Assembly (NCBI GenBank): GCA_005880755.1
Contig: VBGV01000042.1
Location: forward strand, 1 to 8,182
Length of the DNA stretch: 8,182 nt
From: Chloroflexota bacterium
Lineage (GTDB): Bacteria > Chloroflexota > Dormibacteria > Dormibacterales > Dormibacteraceae
Direction: 5' to 3'
Part shown: in pieces, positions 6,474-8,182 of the stretch
How positions within the stretch are numbered: position 1 is the stretch's first letter
Layout: each line of letters opens with the position of its first letter
Position numbers and translations under genes: made by a program
Notes under the pieces: model-generated
What the model was told of the DNA's origin: nothing
The model's input: the letters and a program-made list of their open reading frames with translations, nothing else
Database searches by the model: none

Positions 6474-7744
6474 TAAACCGCCTCCTCAGCTATATCGCCT
6501 CGAAAGAAAGCCCCTTCGAATCGTACCTGCCGGGCCCCGGCGAGGGCGGTCTCCCTCGCCTCCGCCACCGTGTCTCCCAACCCGACCGACGTTACGACCC
6601 GGCCGCCGTCCGTGACCAGCCCGACGCCGGGCTCGTACCGGGTTCCGGCGTGGAAGATGCGGACCCCGGGCGGCATCTCGGTGAGGCCTCGGATTCGGTG
6701 CCCGAATGTCATCGCGACATCGTCCGGATAGTGCGCGGAAGCCACCACAACGCCGACGCAGGCCTGCGGGTTCCAGCGCAGGTCGGGGTGCGTCGCCAGC
6801 CCACCCTTTGCCGCCGCGAGTGCCAGGGCCACGAAATCGCTCTCCATGCGCGGCAGCACCACCTGCGCCTCGGGATCGCCGAAGCGCGCGTTGAACTCCA
6901 GCGTGCGGATGCCCTTCGGAGTGAGCATCAAGCCCGCATAGAGAACCCCACGAAACTCATTCCCAGACTCCGCCAGCGTCCGCACCGCGGGCCGCATGAC
7001 GCAGTCGACGACCTCCTGGACGACTGCATCGTCGACGTCCTTGGGAGGCGAGTAGGCGCCCATCCCGCCAGTGTTGGGCCCCACGTCGCCTTCGAGCGCG
7101 CGCTTGTAGTCGCGGGCCGGAGCCAGCGGGATGACGTCGGTGCCGTCCGTGACGCCAAGCAATGACAGCTCAGGCCCCTCGAGCCTCTCCTCGACCACGA
7201 TCTTGGAGCCGCTCCGGCCGAAGCGCTGCTCGACCAGCATCGCGTCGACCGCGTCGTTCGACTCCTCGACGCCGGCGCACACGATCACGCCCTTGCCACG
7301 CGCCAGGCCATCGGCCTTGACCGCGACGCGTCCGTCGTGCCGCCGCGCCCATTCCTTCGCCGGCGCCGGCTGGGTGAACACTTCGAAGTCGGCTGTCGGG
7401 ATCTCGGCGCGCTGCATCAACTCCTTGGCGAAGGACTTGCTCGACTCGATGCGACCCGCCCCGCGGTCGGGCCCGAACACGTTGAATCCGGCGTGGCGCA
7501 GAGCGTCACCAACGCCTGCATCAACCGCGGCCTCGGGTCCGAGCATGATCAAGCCGAGCCCTTCGCGCTTGGCGAAATCCACCAGCCGCACCACGTCGGC
7601 CGCGCCGATCGGGATGTTGCGAGCCATGCCGCCGGTGCCGCCGTTGCCCGGTGCGCAGTAGACGCGCTCGACCAGGTCCGACTGCACGCATTTCCAGACC
7701 AACGCGTGCTCGCGCGCGCCCGAACCGATGACGAGGACTTTCAC
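6473..7744 (-). CDS. purD: Phosphoribosylamine-glycine ligase (GAR synthetase)
   Basis: This 423-residue ATP-grasp ligase joins glycine to phosphoribosylamine, the second step of de novo purine synthesis. Visible signatures: VLVIGSGAREHAL (3-15), APGNGGT (31-37), LGPEAAV (68-74), KADGLARGKGV (143-153), EGPELS (189-194), DYKR (212-215), GDVGPNTGGMGAYSP (219-233) and FNARFGDPE (284-292), the last holding metal ligands. The length equals the usual 420-430 residues, and no fusion to PurM or PurN is seen. The start is GTG at 7744, and the upstream gene stops with TGA at 7743-7741 in a GTGA overlap. There is no clear ribosome binding site, so coupled translation is likely. The purE start overlaps its stop. 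Confidence 0.97.
   Translation of the reverse strand: MKVLVIGSGAREHALVWKCVQSDLVERVYCAPGNGGTGGMARNIPIGAADVVRLVDFAKREGLGLIMLGPEAAVDAGVGDALRHAGFNVFGPDRGAGRIESSKSFAKELMQRAEIPTADFEVFTQPAPAKEWARRHDGRVAVKADGLARGKGVIVCAGVEESNDAVDAMLVEQRFGRSGSKIVVEERLEGPELSLLGVTDGTDVIPLAPARDYKRALEGDVGPNTGGMGAYSPPKDVDDAVVQEVVDCVMRPAVRTLAESGNEFRGVLYAGLMLTPKGIRTLEFNARFGDPEAQVVLPRMESDFVALALAAAKGGLATHPDLRWNPQACVGVVVASAHYPDDVAMTFGHRIRGLTEMPPGVRIFHAGTRYEPGVGLVTDGGRVVTSVGLGDTVAEARETALAGARQVRFEGAFFRGDIAEEAV
6481..6486 (-). promoter_or_regulatory. purE: Strong ribosome binding site AGGAGG for purE
   Basis: Perfect AGGAGG on the minus strand lies within the last purD codons, with seven bases to the GTG at 6473. It fixes the purE start and is the only strong Shine-Dalgarno motif I find among the internal operon junctions. 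Confidence 0.8.
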
Positions 7745-8182
7745 TGGAGCATGGCCAGGGCGGCCGCCGTCACGACCTCATGCGCGTCGCCCCAGTCCAC
7801 CACCTCGAGGTTCGACTCGCCGCGTAGACGCCAGTAACGCTGCCCTCCCGCACGCCAGGTCCCATCGTCCCGCCGGCGTTGCAGCAGCAGCTCCATCGCA
7901 TCGTCTGCGCGACGGTCGGTCAGCAGGTCCAGCCTCGCGATCGCCCGCAGCCCGTGGAAGAAGTCGTAGTGCCAGTAGTGGGGCCAGTGGATGTTGAGCC
8001 ATTCGGGATGGATCGCCTCTCCATCTGAGGTCCTCCGAAAGAGGCGATGCTCGAGCAGCAGCTCGGCAGCCCGTCGTGCGGCTCTTCGCGCGCGCCCCTC
8101 ACCCGTGTTGCGGTGGTACTCGGCCAGGCCCCAGATCGGAGCCAGCGTTTCGTGAAACGAAGAGTGATGCGCATCTGGATTG
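7741..8182 (-). CDS. Squalene-cyclase / prenyltransferase-repeat-like protein, C-terminal part
   Basis: An open frame enters from the window edge and ends with TGA at 7743-7741, giving 146 visible residues; the start lies outside the window. The fragment reads as alpha-helical repeats of the alpha/alpha-barrel type: SSFHETLAPIWGLAEY (7-22), a helix AARRAAELLLEHRLF (34-48), HPEWLNIHWP (58-67), HYWHYDFFHGLRAIARL (68-84), a helix DAMELLLQRRRDDGTW (94-109), and a terminal VDWGDAHEVVTAAALAML (128-145). I recall this His/Trp-rich pattern with a closing VDWG-x(n)-VT-x-AL element from uncharacterised bacterial proteins annotated as squalene-cyclase or prenyltransferase repeat. The catalytic part of true cyclases (DXDD) is not in the visible portion, so no enzyme activity can be claimed. 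It overlaps purD by four bases (GTGA), so it belongs to the same operon. Confidence 0.75.
   Translation of the reverse strand, partial: NPDAHHSSFHETLAPIWGLAEYHRNTGEGRARRAARRAAELLLEHRLFRRTSDGEAIHPEWLNIHWPHYWHYDFFHGLRAIARLDLLTDRRADDAMELLLQRRRDDGTWRAGGQRYWRLRGESNLEVVDWGDAHEVVTAAALAMLQ

Noticed and set aside
5551..6615. 354-codon plus-strand open frame across pycB, purE and purD
   Set aside because: It runs opposite three clearly conserved genes and shows Arg/Pro-rich low-information sequence; a GC-driven shadow.

Overview
The window is high-GC and almost fully coding, with no tRNA, rRNA, CRISPR or mobile-element signal. Gene content and style (a squalene-cyclase-like protein, tightly overlapped genes, GTG/TTG starts, and a membrane-anchored Ig/beta-propeller protein resembling an anti-sigma factor) suggest a Chloroflexota / Candidatus Dormibacterota-type or actinobacterial lineage. 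This assignment is inferred from style, not from a marker gene.

Layout. One gene lies on the plus strand (13-2196): a 727-residue protein with a short cytoplasmic N-terminus, one membrane helix, an Ig-like domain, a probable seven-bladed beta-propeller, an NTF2-like region and a second Ig-like domain. Its TTG start overlaps the apparent stop of a gene lying before the window. It converges on a minus-strand operon that fills the rest (8182 down to 2193). In transcription order the operon holds the C-terminal part of a squalene-cyclase/prenyltransferase-repeat protein, purD, purE, a biotin-bearing carboxyltransferase (pycB/oadA type), a biotin carboxylase (accC/pycA type) and a Nudix hydrolase. 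The first five genes join by overlaps of 1-4 bases (GTGA, TAGTG, TAGTG, TTGA), so translational coupling is likely. No promoter is visible inside the operon; it should lie beyond position 8182.

How the genes work together. PurD and PurE catalyse two steps of de novo purine synthesis. The two biotin-dependent proteins together form a complete two-subunit pyruvate carboxylase, which makes oxaloacetate and hence supplies aspartate, itself a purine precursor. PurE is of the bacterial class I type but no purK is next to it; the biotin enzyme genes lie where purK often sits. The Nudix protein is probably an ADP-ribose/ADP-sugar pyrophosphatase.

None of the genes whose start can be assigned begins with ATG. 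The two convergent transcription units share a CTAG in which both stop codons lie, leaving no room for a terminator. I see no clearly new biological system. The most unusual items are the multidomain membrane protein, the mixed purine/anaplerotic operon with a squalene-cyclase-like gene at its head, and the missing canonical start of the Nudix gene.
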